From: Saccopteryx bilineata
Lineage: Eukaryota > Chordata > Mammalia > Chiroptera > Emballonuridae
Reading direction: 5' to 3'
Assembly: GCF_036850765.1 (NCBI RefSeq)
Contig: NC_089490.1
Span: 295,474,982 to 295,538,981, forward strand
DNA length: 64,000 bases
How positions within the stretch are numbered: position 1 is the first letter of the stretch; the number at the start of each line of letters is the position of its first letter. The translations under genes and the position numbers were made by a program. The notes beneath the pieces were generated by a model. That model saw only the letters and a list, made by a program, of their open reading frames with translations, was not told the DNA's origin and did not search any database. Positions 26,255 to 38,503 of this stretch are shown here, piece by piece.

Positions 26255-26306
<52 letters not shown>
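26186..26306 (+). repeat. (GATA)n microsatellite with GATGAT interruptions
   Basis: Three GATA arrays are separated by GATGAT-rich spacers; the last array has about 14 perfect units. It produces Ser-Ile-Tyr-Leu repeat frames on the minus strand that are not genes. Confidence 0.96.
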
Positions 26307-26307
<1 letters not shown>

Positions 26308-26309
26308 AA

Positions 26310-28195
26310 ACAGGCAGCATTGACACTGCCCACCCAAAATTTGTCAGTGCCCAAGGACTTGACTTGATTCATCAGTGTATCATGTACATATTTCACATAC
26401 GGATAGTCTATGCTAATTTACCAATTCTTTCTGTTACAATGACTCAGTAAACACCAGCAATTTTGTGATTACAATGTGGCTTTCTTAACATTCATGTCTA
26501 CAATGAATGAAAATATTACCATAGGATATGATTGCAGGATCTGGGCCAGTGTACTTCTCATTTTAAATGAAATCAATTGATATTCTGGTTTTATCTACCA
26601 ACATCTACAGTTTTAGTTAACATGATTTCAACATGAAAAACAGAGTCATTCTCATTATTCCCTAAAACCAGGTTTCTGAACCTACAAAACTGAGTGCTAG
26701 ATTAAGGAGCACAGCGAATTTATCAAAGCAGAAGTACCCTGAGATCTCCCCCAGACAACCAACTGATCTGTTCTAATGACTTCCAATCTCAGCACACTTC
26801 CTTAGAATTTCAACTTGTAAGGGATAAATGTGGAAAGACTCGTAGAAGAGGGAGTCCAGTCCCAACAGTCTGAGGTGAGGAGTCATGTCAACAAGGGGGA
26901 AGGTGCAGGAGAGGGGAACGGGAGAAGGAAGATCCTAAGGCAAGGTTTGATGGAGTGGAAAGAAAATAGTCTTTAAATGACCTTATTTATTACTTAGATG
27001 CTCTGATGCTAATCCCTTAGCTAAAAATAAGAATAATAATACCTAATTCACAGGGTTCTTTGGGGGCTTTTTAGGGGGGAGGTGTTGGTTAGGTATCGAA
27101 ATAGTACTGTCAAACTCAGAGCCTGATGTAGATATTTAATATATAATTTACTTTTACCCCTTATTATAATTTTATTCATGTGTATTTATATTAGAAATCA
27201 AGTAACTCTAATCTCTCTATAGTCCTTGGCTGACAAAGTGCTTTTTTCTCCCTCATACTATTTCCCTTCCACCGTGAATGAAGGAAAACAAAATGGACAC
27301 AGTGACTTGTTTTTAGGTGTTGGACACTTTTTTTATTGTTAATGAGTGTTTCATAGAATTGAAAAGCCTTTGAAATTTTTTTTATCCTACTTAGCTGGTT
27401 ATCAGGCTTGACCCAGTGGTAGCACAGGGGCTCCACTCTTTTGTACTTGCTTTTAAAATACTCAGCTGGGAGAGAGCACTGTGAATCCCAGACAATTAAT
27501 GACTACTTAGGAAATACAACCATTTAAAAGAAGTACACATCAACCCAGAGAGCCTCCCTTAAAGCAAATTCCTGCACAGCACGTATCCTGTTATCCCAGA
27601 AACTCCCAGGAATACAGTCATTGCTAGAAATACTAAAAGCCTTTTGTCCTTGCAATAATCTTTGGTTTTATCAGCCTTTTTCTAGAAGGGGGGGGGGGTA
27701 TACTTTAAGTCAATATCACTTAATTTTGGACATGTGTTTTTCAGTTATGGCTGTGTTTGTGATAGATCATTTTATTGATATTACATCTTGTTTCTATTAC
27801 ACTGTATCAATTTCACATATAATGTAAGTGGTATAATAGGTTGCAATTTATAAAAAAAAATAAAGCAAGAGAAAAATGTCAAGTAAGAGCAGTAAGTATA
27901 GGATGACTCTACTGTATAGAGAGCCCAAGTAACTTTTAAAGTTGTAATTTAATTTAAGATACAGTCTAGTGACTCCAGCCAGAGGAAATTTAAAAACAGG
28001 TTGTGGCAATAGTGAATACAAATTCAATACAAATAGTAAACCAGACTGGCTCTAAAAGTCCTACAAAGAACTATGATTCAACCCTTAAGGGAATTTCTAT
28101 ATTCAGGTTCCAGCCATAAAGCTATGCCCTGTCTCCACATAGCAGGGTGAACTCTCCCTTGTGTGGCTTATTTGGGGAAAGAGATGCTTTACTTT
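26310..28195. other. Unassigned sequence
   Basis: Nothing recognised apart from a G run near 27,688-27,698 and a weak MIR-like stretch near 27,000-27,060. Confidence 0.45.
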
Positions 28196-28196
28196 A

Positions 28197-28400
28197 TAAT
28201 AATGATTAGCTTAGTGGACTGCCTACTAAGTGCCTGGCACTCTTCTAAGCTCTTTGCTCCATCAACTCATGTAACTACCCAGTAGCCCATGAGGCACATG
28301 CTGTTATCCTCCTTATTTTACCATTTTGGGTACAAAGGCATAGGATATTAAGTGTTCATGCCTAAATATATTCAGTTTGGAAATGGCAAAGGTGAAATTT
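28197..28400 (-). repeat. MIR SINE fragment
   Basis: The blocks 'ctaagtgcctggcactcttctaagct', 'caactcatgtaac' and 'ttatcctccttattttacca' are in reverse-strand MIR order. A-box and tail are lost. Confidence 0.7.
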
Positions 28401-31192
28401 AAATCCAAAGCAAGTTGTCTGTAGAGCGGAATTCCTAACTAAGCCACTGTATTGCTTTTCTTATAAATATAAGCAGTCTTGCTCTCATACCACATGTATG
28501 TTTCTGGGCTGGGGAAGGGAGGAACATGCTCTCCGTAAACTCACATGGTGAAAACAACATCGGCTCTAGGGGAAATAATGGGTTGGAGCTGAGCACTCAA
28601 AAACTACTATATCCAAAGAACTAAAAACAGTATCATTCCTGATTTTAAAAAATATGAACACATCTACAGTATGCCTGGCATTGGCCTCTGGTGGCACTGT
28701 TAGCTCTTTGCAACTTGAACTCTGGCACTTACACGTGTTCCTTTGAGCTGTACTTCTTGAAGGGCATTTGCTTCTAATAGAGACGCATTCATCAAAACCA
28801 AAATTCTTATCCCAACGGGGGCGGTGCTGGGCCGGCACTGCTTCCAGAGGGAGGAAACGCTAGCAGACCCCCTGCCCTTGCACTTGCATTTCCCCGCAGC
28901 TTCCACATGGTGTGCAGGCATGGCTTGCTATAAAAGAAGGACTTCTGTAGACTTTCAGATCTTTTCATAAGGATTTTATACATTGCTCAGGCATTTCTTT
29001 AATCATGAGACAGCTGATCACTTAAAATGCAGTAACACCCTGAGAAAAATCCTGCGTACATCAACAGCTCTTTCACATTTTATTGATAGTAACACTACTC
29101 CCCAATTTATCCATCACCTAAGAAGTATGCAGGGTCAAAGACACATAGATCATAGAAAAATAGACACAGTTGTGACTGGTTGTGATTAATTGATTATTCT
29201 TCATACAAAAATATAGGCAAAGTACTAGAATAGAGTGGCATTTACTCACAATTAAACTATCCTGAACATAACGCCCTTCAGATTTTTTTAACTACTATTT
29301 ACTGAACATCTGGCATGTGTGAGGCACTATGCTGAGAGCTGAGGATATAGGGAGTGACAAGATGACCAGACTCTCCCATCACGGAGACCAGAATCCGTTA
29401 GGATTTACAGAAGAAATGTACAAATCATGCTGGGACTTTGCTGTCATGATTTACCAAAGAAGGGTAAATTTTGGAGGTTGTACTAATGGGTGCACTAACT
29501 TCTCATACTTTGGGTATGCTCCCAGTCAATGACAAACCCCTCACCACACACATCCACATGGATCTACAAACACTAAAAACAGATGAGCTCAATTCACGTA
29601 TGCATTCCTCAGTCCACTGAATTTTTTTTGTATTACAGTGAAACACCTCATCCATTTGACATCATATGTAAACATGGTATTCTGAATGACTTATTTGTCC
29701 TAGAAACTGAAACACAGGCCAAATTTGGAAATCCTATTTTGAACAGAAAAGAATACTTCTAACATGTGGTAATATACTGCTTCAGTTTCTTAAATAAAAT
29801 GTTTTGCCCAAAGTACAACCCTGATTATATCAAATTGAGAAACCTAAGTCTATCAAAGCCATTCCTAACCACCCCACCCCCACCACCCCAATGTCTCCAA
29901 GCTGACTCCAGAGATTGGGTTATAATGCTGTATGACATAACTGACACACACTTGGGGACGGTGAACTTACCACCTGGGCCAGCTCAGGTCCATCGACACA
30001 TTGGTCCACTATGGGCAAAGGGAGAGGGAGCAGTAATAGGTTGAACGAGTTTTCAGGAAGTGACACAATTCTGACACCTGTGAAAGGAGAGACAGAAGGA
30101 AGGAGTGAGTAGGAAGCGCCTCATACGACAGCACAGCACTGAGAAAGTCTCAGCCAGGCTGAAGGGGAGTCCCCATCTATTCGAAGAGTCCAGAACTGGA
30201 GAGGAATGGGCTGTCTCTAGCTCTCTGCCATGTACAGCCATTGGCTAGCCGCTGCCTGGGTGCACAACGGCCTCAGCATGCAGGCTGTCAGTCAGCTCTG
30301 CTCCTCACAGCAGGCTCTTTTGAGCAGCGCACCCCATTCATCTTATATCACCTAAAATTCTGGAAGAATGACTATTCATTCCCGGGGAACCATCACTTGG
30401 AAAAATACATCTCATTCCATTTTTTGAAGGTAGCAGGGGATTCATTAGTTGAAGTTTTAGTGACTCTATCCATTGACAGAGATAATGCAGACAGCTCTTC
30501 TGTGTTTCCAAAAGCAAAGGAAGTCACCCTGCGAGGCAGCCAGGTGACACTACTCTCTGTTGTAATTGGATGGTGTCACTGTTCACAATCTTAACTACCA
30601 CAAATACACTTATTCATTAATCAGAAAAAGTCATTTGTTGTCACCATTACATTCTGATGTTATTGCTATGAAGAAAAGTGGAGAGTTTCCGAGATCAACT
30701 TTGAATAATTTGATATTTAAAAAGTGGGAAGCAGTCATTTCGTCTTGTGTTCCTTCTTTAATTTTCATGACAGTTTTCAACATTATCCCCCCAAATCACT
30801 TCTCCTCACATAACATTGCTGTATATGCTATCAGAATTTATGTATAACACAGAACTTGTCATCCCTTACATGCCCATAGTGAAACTTATTGCCATCATAT
30901 AATTTTAAATATTATTTCATAAATAGCTCAGTTTCTCAGGCTAGACAGTCCTGAGTGCACTTCTCTTCTACTGTCCACATTCAGAGTTATTTAGTCAGCT
31001 GAGTCTTTTGAGCAATCTTTAAGTTAGGACTTAGAAAAATGCCTGTCAAATGGATATATGCTGAATACATCATCATTAATGCTTAGTAAAAGAAATACAT
31101 TATTCTTACACAAGTATAGTAATAATCCAGTTTTAGTAATAAAACATTTTTCTAATTCAATCAACAAGAGGTCTTACAAGTTACAAAGTTAG
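28400..31192. other. Unassigned sequence with an L2 fragment and GC-richer blocks
   Basis: An L2 3' fragment on the minus strand lies at 29,285-29,440 ('tttactgaacatctggcatgtg', 'gaggcactatgctgagagctg'). GC-richer blocks at about 28,660-28,930 and 30,090-30,310 fit no repeat family I know and contain no convincing exon. Confidence 0.45.
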
Positions 31193-31200
31193 TGCTAGAC

Positions 31201-32081
31201 CAGTGATTGTCAACCAGTGCATTTGCCACAAGAATTTATTTATTTTATTTTATTTTATTTTATTTTATTTTATTTTTTGTGGTATTTTTCCAAAGTTAGA
31301 AAGAAGCTGGAAGGCAGTCAGGTAGACTTCCACATGTGCCCAACCAGGATCCTCCCGGCATGCCCACCAGCGAGTGATACTCTGTCCATCTGGGCCATTG
31401 CTTCATTGCAACCAGAGCTAGTCTAGTGCCTGAGGGGGAGGCCATGGAGCCATCCTCAGTGCCCAGGCCAAATTTGCTTCAATGGAGCCTTGGCTGCAGG
31501 AGGGGAAGAGAAAGAGAGGAAGGAAAGGGGAAAGAATGGAGAAGCCAATGGGCTCTTCTCCTGTGTGCCCTGGCCGGGAATCAAACCCGGTACTTCACAC
31601 GTCAGGCCGACACTCTACCATTGAGCAAACCAACCAGGGCTGCTGCAAGAATTTTTGAAACATGTACTACCTGAGTATTTAGTCAGCAGCAATGACCTCT
31701 TTTCCCTTAGATTGTCAAATAAAAATTTGACAACAGTCAACACAACAATAGCTGTCTGGTATGAATGCTGTGTATTGAACCATAAAAATTATTTATAGGT
31801 CATATAATAGAATTGTGTCTTATTGGCCACGTCGCATAATAAGGTTGCATCTGATTGGTTAATTCTTGGTGCCAGAAATCCTTACATACAAGTATAGGCA
31901 CCTGATTTTTAAAAAGTCACTTTTGAGCAAAAAGAGTAATTACTATTTTTAATCAACCAAAATTATACCTCTTTTTTGTCAGATCAGCAAAAAAAAAAAA
32001 AAAATTTTTTTTTTGGTGTGCCCCAGAATTTTAGTAATTAGTTTATGCGTACCATGCAATCAATAAGGTTGAAAATCACTA
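31201..32081. mobile_element. Non-autonomous hAT element hosting a SINE
   Basis: The left end CAGTGATTGTCAACC and the reverse complement of the right end GGTTGAAAATCACTA form diverged terminal inverted repeats. The flanks TGCTAGAC (31,193-31,200) and TGCTAAAT (32,082-32,089) are a likely 8 bp target duplication with two differences, as expected for the hAT superfamily. A SINE sits inside at 31,238-31,645; without it the element is about 460 bp. No transposase remains. A run of 16 A followed by 10 T near 31,990-32,013 forms a perfect hairpin inside it. Confidence 0.75.
31238..31645 (-). mobile_element. Bat VES/Rhin-1-type SINE nested in hAT element
   Basis: Reverse-strand copy: a (TTTTA)n tail at 31,238-31,277, TATTTTTC, the body, the pyrimidine-rich block read as purines, then the tRNA-like head ending CCAACCAGGGC. 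A 9 bp duplication CAAGAATTT flanks it (31,229-31,237 and 31,646-31,654). The host hAT element continues on both sides. Confidence 0.93.
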
Positions 32082-32525
32082 TGCTAAATCACTAGAGAAC
32101 TTTTCCTGACTTTTTAGTTTCTATCATAAGCCCAGATTAACTGTAAAAACTTGGAACATTTGTACCACTGATGTGCATCAATGATAATACAAAGTCTTGT
32201 AAATCTCCTTCTATCCATAATTGCTATATGAATCCCCCAACTCCTTGATGACATTTAGTTCTTCTGGGTTCATTATACTACCAAAAGAGTTGTCAGGGAA
32301 GGCAAGGTGGAGAATTTTAGCAGTGCTCTGATTATTGGGGTATGCTAGACATCTAAGATCTAATTCCCCATCAGAACCAAATAATATGGTTTAAACCTCT
32401 ATACACACTCTGTGTATATCTATCTCAAATTTTCAGGAAATATATTCTCATGGTTAGCTCTAATTACAACAGCCTGTCCCTGCTGAATTACATCATCCTA
32501 TATGTGAAACTTTGTCCTTTCCTTT

Positions 32526-32529
<4 letters not shown>

Positions 32530-32571
<42 letters not shown>
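32530..32571 (+). repeat. (AC)n microsatellite
   Basis: About 21 perfect CA/AC dinucleotides. Confidence 0.97.
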
Positions 32572-32587
32572 CCAAACCATCAACAAA

Positions 32588-33115
32588 CATACCATGGTAG
32601 GTGACTACTAATTTGGCCCACAGTGATCCCCGCCTCCTAGTATATGCCTTTGCACAATCTCCTTGTGTGTTAGCTGAACTTGGTGACTTGGCACTGATTG
32701 AGAAAATACTGAAAAGATAATGGGATGTGACTTCAATTGGTAGTTAACAAAAGATTGTGGTTTACATTTTTTTAGCAGACTCTATTGCCTCCCAGACTGC
32801 ATACTAGGAAGAAGCCAGCTGCCATATCACAGAGACCCATACGGCAAGGAAATGAGGGTGACCTCTGTCTCACAGCCCCCAAGGACCTGATGCCTTCAGT
32901 CCGTCAGCTTGGAAGCAGTTCCTTTATCACCTGACCCTTTGGAGGAAACCTCAGTCCTGGCCAACACCTTATTTGCAACCTTGTCATAGACCCTAAAGGA
33001 AAGGACCTAGCTAAACCATGCTCAGAATTCAGAATGACAGGAATGGTAAGATAATCAATGTATATTATTTTATGATGCTAATTTTTGTGGTAATTTGTTA
33101 TGCAGATAAAATACA
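32588..33115 (+). mobile_element. ERVL-MaLR LTR (MLT1-like)
   Basis: It has 'ggcccacagtgatccccgcctcc' near the start. The 3' end carries 'aagataatcaatgtatatt', 'tgctaatttttgtggtaatttgttatgcag', the layout of an old MaLR LTR with its Leu/Val-rich-looking tail region. It is diverged, with no internal region beside it. Confidence 0.65.
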
Positions 33116-33504
33116 CATAAAACAGAAACTCAGATACACATATATCATTTGTGTTTGGCACACTTTTCTAGAGACTTAGGAAGACTATGTAATAGCTTCC
33201 AACATGGGCATTTTAAAAAACTGCAAACTGAGTGTTAGGAATTATACTCAATGTTTCAACAGCCCACAAGGGTTTTGTTTATAAGTTATTGTTTTGTTTT
33301 GCTTTTATTCATCTATTCAGCAGCTATTACCTCCCTCTCTTCTATTTCTGATTCTTAACTCTTCCCTCTCAGATTTAATTTCACCTTTTTCTACTCCTAT
33401 GCCAGTTTATTAGCAGGCTTTTTATTTTATTTTAATGTACAAATTAATCAGGAACTCCTTTATAAAAGGGTATTCCAGAAACAGGAACCACCTTCTTTAT
33501 TAAT

Positions 33505-34130
33505 CATTTATTTCCTTGGAAAACATTTATTAAATCTCTATTAAATGCTAGGCAGTATTCTCTGCACTGGGTATATACACTGATGAGTTAAAGTGACGTG
33601 GCCCCTTCTCACACAGAATTTATGGTCCATTAGCATTAAACAGACAAATGGATCTATAAATGAATAATTACAAATTATAAAAGTTCTTGGAAGGTAACAA
33701 GTTTGTCCTGTGTTAGAGAAAAAGGGAAAGATCTGATAAAATACTCTTTTTAATCCCAGAAAATCTCTGGCTTTTAATACAACATTTGGGTTGAGATATG
33801 AAGAATGACAAGGAGGGAGGGACATATGGTGTAGAAGTTTTAGTGTGAAAAGACTGTAACAGATGCTCTGAGTTAGGGCACATTTTGGGGCATCCTAAGA
33901 AGTAACAGGTGGACAACCGCCTGGAGCTACAGTGAAAAGAAGAAAGTGGCTCAACGTTGAGGCTGAAGGAGTAATCAAAATCAACATGGCCAGTTTCCCC
34001 TAAATCAAGGTAATGAGACAACATATAATTCTACACACCATGGGAAGCCATTGAGAGCTTAAAGTCAGAAAGGCAAGATTTGATTTACATTTTTAAAGAA
34101 TCACTCTGGTTGCTTTATGAAGAACTGTTT
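33505..34130 (-). repeat. L2 LINE 3' region, reverse strand
   Basis: Blocks in L2 reverse order: 'catttattaaatctctattaaatgctaggc', 'acacagaatttatggtccat', 'gggttgagatatgaagaatg', 'catgggaagccattgagagc', 'tcactctggttgctttatgaag'. It covers about 620 bp of the L2 3' end and is one of the longest old LINE pieces in the window. Confidence 0.8.
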
Positions 34131-34184
34131 GGAAAAGTTATATATAGGAAGCATGGGAATCATGCTTAAAAACCAACTAAAACA

Positions 34185-34361
34185 AGCCTGACCTGTGGTG
34201 GCGCAGTGGGTAAAGCATCAACCTGGAAACACTGAGGTTGCTGGTTCAAAACCCTGGGCTTGCCTGGTCAAGGCACATATGGGAGTTGATGCTTCCTGCT
34301 CCTCCCCCCTTCTTTCTCTCTCTCTCTCTCCCCTCTCTATAATGAATAATAAAAAAAAAAA
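34185..34361 (+). mobile_element. Second-class bat SINE (CCTGACCTGTGGTGGCGCAG head)
   Basis: A complete copy of about 175 bp: tRNA-like head with GGTTCAAAACCC, 'tggtcaaggcacatatggga', 'gttgatgcttcctgctcc', a (CT)n block, CTCTCTATAATGAATAAT and poly(A). A perfect 11 bp target duplication, CAACTAAAACA, lies at 34,174-34,184 and 34,362-34,372. Confidence 0.95.
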
Positions 34362-34854
34362 CAACTAAAACAGACAATAGAGAGAGGCTAGTGTATAGAT
34401 AAGAGAGTGTAAGTAGAGTGGGGAAAAGAAACAAGTTCAAAAATACTGGTAGAACTGGTTGGTTGGTGAGGAAAACAGAAGAATCAAAATTAACTCTCCA
34501 ATTTCAAAACTACCCTGAAGGCATGCTCTATGTCCTTGATAGATAGGGAAGGGAGAGCTTTCAAAGGAAAAAAGTCAAGTTCTATTGCTATTTAGTGGTT
34601 TTTCAAACATTTTGCTTAAAAGAATTGGTTTCAGACTGCACCAAATACTATGCTGCCACATTATTGCTGTTCTTTGTTTCTTTATATTGTACATAAATAG
34701 ATGGTAAAAATTTTGACTTTAATTATGTACATTATATCTTGGTGCTCTCTCATGTGCAGTGAAGCAATATGACATAATTTGTCAAGAAACGAGCATCACA
34801 GAAGGGTCAAGCAGCACAGATGTTCCAGAGGGAGTTTTTGGCCAGCACTTTCCG

Positions 34855-35025
34855 TAGCTGTTGTTTGGCACTTTTTATATGCTAAACAGTTCACTAATAT
34901 CGCTGCTGAATCTTCAGAAAACTTCATGCAAGTCAGGTAAGTTAAACATTCCTCACTTGTAGAAGACAAGTAAAAAGGTTAAATGACATACTTCCCAACA
35001 GAAGGAGGACTCAAGCTCAAAGTGA
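34855..35025 (-). repeat. MIR SINE fragment
   Basis: The order 'ggcactttttatatgctaaac', 'gttaaacattcctcacttgtagaagac' and 'ggttaaatgacatacttccc' is reverse-strand MIR. Diverged. Confidence 0.6.
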
Positions 35026-35504
35026 GGGAAAACCCTCAAGGATCTTAATTACATGCTCAGTATTTTTGAAAGAAATTAAATATTGTTAATTGGCACCTGT
35101 GAAGTGGTTGGACATCAGGGAGGGATTGTAAGAGAGTGAAAGAGGGTGTGCAGAAAGGGACTTGCCTCTGTTTGGTGGCAAGTGCTCACCAGGGTGGCTT
35201 CATTTCTTATTAGCCAACCGGGTAAACTCTTTCAGGTAAAAGTAGAATAGAGTGTTACCAGCTTGACAAAATAAATGATACTTTACTCATTAAGCAAGAT
35301 GAAAAGGAAAAGTCATTTAACTGACAGAGCAGCAGTGACTCCACGGATGCTTTGGAAGTAGAGCTACAAAGAAATTGTCTTGCTGCATTGAGAAAACTGG
35401 GATATGAGAAAGGAACGTATAAAAGGGCGTGTAGGAAATCTGACATCAGAATTTGTCTGTGAAAAGCCTGCCTTTTCTTCCTGCCTGCTGAGTGAATTAT
35501 GATT

Positions 35505-35640
35505 CTAACTTCAGTGTATATTAGAATTACCTAGAATGCTTATTAAATAGGCTTCTACCATGGTTATGCCCAGACATTCTGCTGAGGTGGGTCAGGTACA
35601 GGTCAGAATACAAGAATCTGGGAGTAATAGAAGCTCCCTA
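35505..35640. repeat. hAT-Charlie MITE fragment (MER5-like)
   Basis: 'attagaattacctagaatgc' followed by 'cccagacattctgctgaggtgg' and 'caagaatctgg' has the layout of a MER5-type element. Ends and target duplication are not recovered. Confidence 0.5.
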
Positions 35641-35879
35641 GAAGATGTCAGTGTAGGAAGAAGCGCTAGGTTGCCATCCGCCATAACTGGCACACAGCTG
35701 CCTGTCTGGGTGACCCCTGCCCTCCCTCCTCCCATCAGCCACTTCCTGTGAGCACAACTGGGCGGATGGGTTCCAAGCCTCACCTGTAATCACTTTAGAA
35801 ACTCAGCGATGTTCTTTCCATTGTGAAGCATTTACTGAGTTCCCCCAAGCTAAAGGAGCTCCTTTGCTCCTTCGTGCTA

Positions 35880-36060
35880 CCAAAGCTCTATCTTTAACAC
35901 CTTTATTATAGCATTGATCAAGTTCTACTGCAACTGACTTCTTCTGTGAGCCATTCCTTTACCAAAAGGTGAGCAGGTTGAGTACAGCTTGCTCATTTTC
36001 ATACCTCTGGCACCTAACACACTTCTGGGCATAGAGCAAGTACTGAATGAATTTTATTTT
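35880..36060 (+). repeat. L2 3'-end fragment
   Basis: 'ctttattatagcattgatc', 'gtgagcaggttgagtacag', 'cacacttctgggcatagagcaag' and TACTGAATGAAT are in forward L2 3'-end order. Confidence 0.65.
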
Positions 36061-36189
36061 ATTATATTTTATTATTTTATTTTTGTAGGAAAGTATAAAT
36101 GAACGATGAAATTATAATCTACTGGAACTTGGTTAGTGCTTCATGTCACATGGGCACCTACTCAGTTCTCACCATGTGGTTTAGCTAGA

Positions 36190-36530
36190 TGAAAGGGCAG
36201 CTTAGGCTCCTCTGAAAATACCAGAGGCTGGGTGCTTACACAACAGAAATTTATTGTTCAGAGTTCTGGAGGCTGGAAAGTCCAAGGTCAAGGGGCCAAA
36301 AAGATAAGTGTAATTGGGAGGCTTCTGCTCTTGGCTTCTAGGCTGCTGCCATGTCACTGTGTGCTCAGGCGACCTCTTCTTTGCATGTGCCAGATAGAGA
36401 AAGCAAGTTCTCTGTGGTCTCTAATTATAAGGACTTTCGTCCCATCATTAGCACCCCACCCTTAAGATCTCATCTGACCCTAATTTCCTGCCATACATCC
36501 CACCTCAAATTGCCAGCATATGGGCTTTAG
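36190..36530 (-). mobile_element. ERVL-MaLR LTR (MLT1/MST-like)
   Basis: It reads 'cttacacaacagaaatttatt', 'ttctggaggctggaaagtcc', 'aaggtcaaggggcc', 'cccacccttaagatctcat'. This is the reverse complement of the family also present on the plus strand at 48,748. A solo LTR remnant with no internal region. Confidence 0.75.
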
Positions 36531-37338
36531 GGCTTCAGTTCAACATAAAATGGTAGGAGGACACTGATAATCAGTCCAAAATGAAAGGTAATAAACTGGT
36601 TCTGAAGCTTGCCTTCTAATGGCAGGATCTTGCCTTTGTATTCAACCCTTTGGACTCCAGATTCTGCCTTTATACAATGAGAGGTTACTTTCTCTGTCAC
36701 ATTGTCAAGGAAATACACTAAAAGACTCTAGAAATGGCAAAACATAAATACACAGTATGGTTAATATAAGGTACTCTTTAATTTGGAGGTTGCTGCAATC
36801 AGCAAAGAAGTCCCAAATTGCTGTCCGCACCACACAGAAAATCAGCAGGGCTGGTGAACACTAAAGCTTGCATTTTCTCTCTTTGGCTGCTTATATATTT
36901 TTGTCATGGTGTACTTTTTATTAATTTATTTGAATAATTTGATAAACAATTTACTCTGCACAAATCATTATTATTAGCTTCGTTTGCAGACAAACTCATG
37001 CTGAGGGAATTTCTGTGCATCTCATTAGCTTTTATTTGTACTTTTTGACAGTCGCAACACATGGTTTGTTTCTTACAGTGAGGCTTATACTGAACTAACA
37101 CCCTATCCGTTACTCTAGTGGTATGCCAAAAGCCAGCCATACTCTTTTTGCTTTAGGAAGGAAATTTATACCAAAGTGTAATTCTCAGCCTTCTGCAGTA
37201 TAGGGTATGACAAAGGGGAAATATATTCATGAAGGGTGGTAAGGAGGAGAAAAAGGAGAAAGAACTGGCTCCTGGTCCCTCCACATTAGCCTATTAGTTG
37301 AGTAAGCAACTTAGCACCTTGGAAAACACCAAGGAGGG

Positions 37339-38498
37339 TGTATGGCCAGTAGTCACGACCAACATCATAGCCGCCTGGCCAATGCAGGTTTGCATTAGAT
37401 TCGGACAGTCGGTAAAGAAACAATGGATCCAGTAACTGGTGGGCCATCAGCTTTAATCCTAGCTTGCACCGGGCGAGCAAGAAATACACACAGTGAGAAA
37501 ACACTTCCCTTTCCATTCAGAGCTCCCAAAGCCACTGACTTATCCGAGTTTCCTAGAATCAAAGTTTTCTAGCTCACCAGCCTTATTTACCTCTGTTCCC
37601 CACCTCCTTCTCTCTCCACGAACTCTGCACTAACTGGCTTCTCTTTCAGCACTCCGCCATGTTGACTGCTTCTCCTGACCTCCACGTGGCCTTCTTCTGC
37701 TCTCCTTTCTCTACTCTCTTCTCTCATGTTAATCTCAGGAACCAGAGAGCTCCCGGTCTGCCCCACTTTATAGTGTAGAAATCAAAACCTTTAATCCAAT
37801 ATACAAACAAGGAAGTCTCTGATACAAAGTCACTTATCTGAGGTATAATAGGATTCCTCACAAGAGTGCACCACCCCACATCAAAAAGGGTGGGAAGGCC
37901 CTGGCCGGTTGGCTCAACGGTAGAGCGTTGGCCTGGTGTGCGGGGGACCTGGGTTCGATTCCCGGCCAGGGCACATAGGAGAAGCGCCCATTTGCTTCTC
38001 CACCCCCCCCTACTTCCTCTCTGTCTCTCTCTTCCCCTCCTGCAGCCAAGGCTCCATTGGAGCAGAGATGGCCCGGGCGCTGGGAATGGCTCCTTGGTCT
38101 CTGCCCCAGGCGCTAGAGTGGCTCTGGTCGTGGCAGAGCGACACCCCGGAGGGGCAGAGCATCGCCCCCTGGTGGGCAGAGCGTCACCCCTGGTGGGCAT
38201 GCCAGGTAGATCCCCATCGGGCGCATGCGGGAGTCTGTCTGACTGTCTCTCCCCGTTTCCAGCTTCAGAAAAATACAAAAAAAAAAAAAAAGGGTGGGGA
38301 AAAGCTCAGTCCTAAAACCAAGCCCCAGGCCACAAGGATCCTACCTGCCCACAGCCCGCCCCCAACACACATTAATACAATCACGCCCATCCCAAGCAAG
38401 GAGGGCAACCAACATCATCACCTGGGCAACAGGCCTCCATGTGGGTGGGCATCGCCATCCCCAACAAAGTGAGCATAATACATTTTATCTGCCCAACA
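37339..38498 (-). mobile_element. Solo LTR with a SINE inserted in it
   Basis: On the minus strand it starts TGTTGGGCAGATAAAATG and ends GGCCATACA. A perfect 5 bp target duplication GAGGG flanks it (37,334-37,338 and 38,499-38,503). It carries a TATA-like ACTATAAAG (near 37,770) and a YY1-like site with one change (near 37,655). A SINE occupies 37,896-38,290, so the LTR itself is about 755 bp. No proviral body is attached; recombination between two LTRs is the usual cause. Confidence 0.93.
37896..38290 (+). mobile_element. Bat VES/Rhin-1-type SINE, full length, inside solo LTR
   Basis: A nearly complete 395 bp copy with GGCCCTGGCCGGTTGGCTCA, B-box GGTTCGATTCC, a pyrimidine block, the 'cgccccctggtgggcagagc' body, CAGAAAAATAC and poly(A). 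Flanking AAAGGGTGGG on both sides fits a short target duplication, as the LTR copies at 45,064 and 46,036 have this motif once. The open frames of 150-180 codons across it come from the SINE. Confidence 0.93.
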
Positions 38499-38503
38499 GA
38501 GGG

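Noticed and set aside
26101..26396. Ser-Ile-Tyr-Leu repeat frames
   Set aside because: They are translations of the GATA microsatellite.
30241..30594. 117-codon open frame
   Set aside because: No domain, no homologue recognised, no splice or promoter context, and codon make-up like random sequence.
37724..38472. Open frames of about 150-185 codons on both strands
   Set aside because: They lie across the SINE at 37,896-38,290; the same frames recur at 48,186-48,657 and 57,299-57,790 in other SINE copies.
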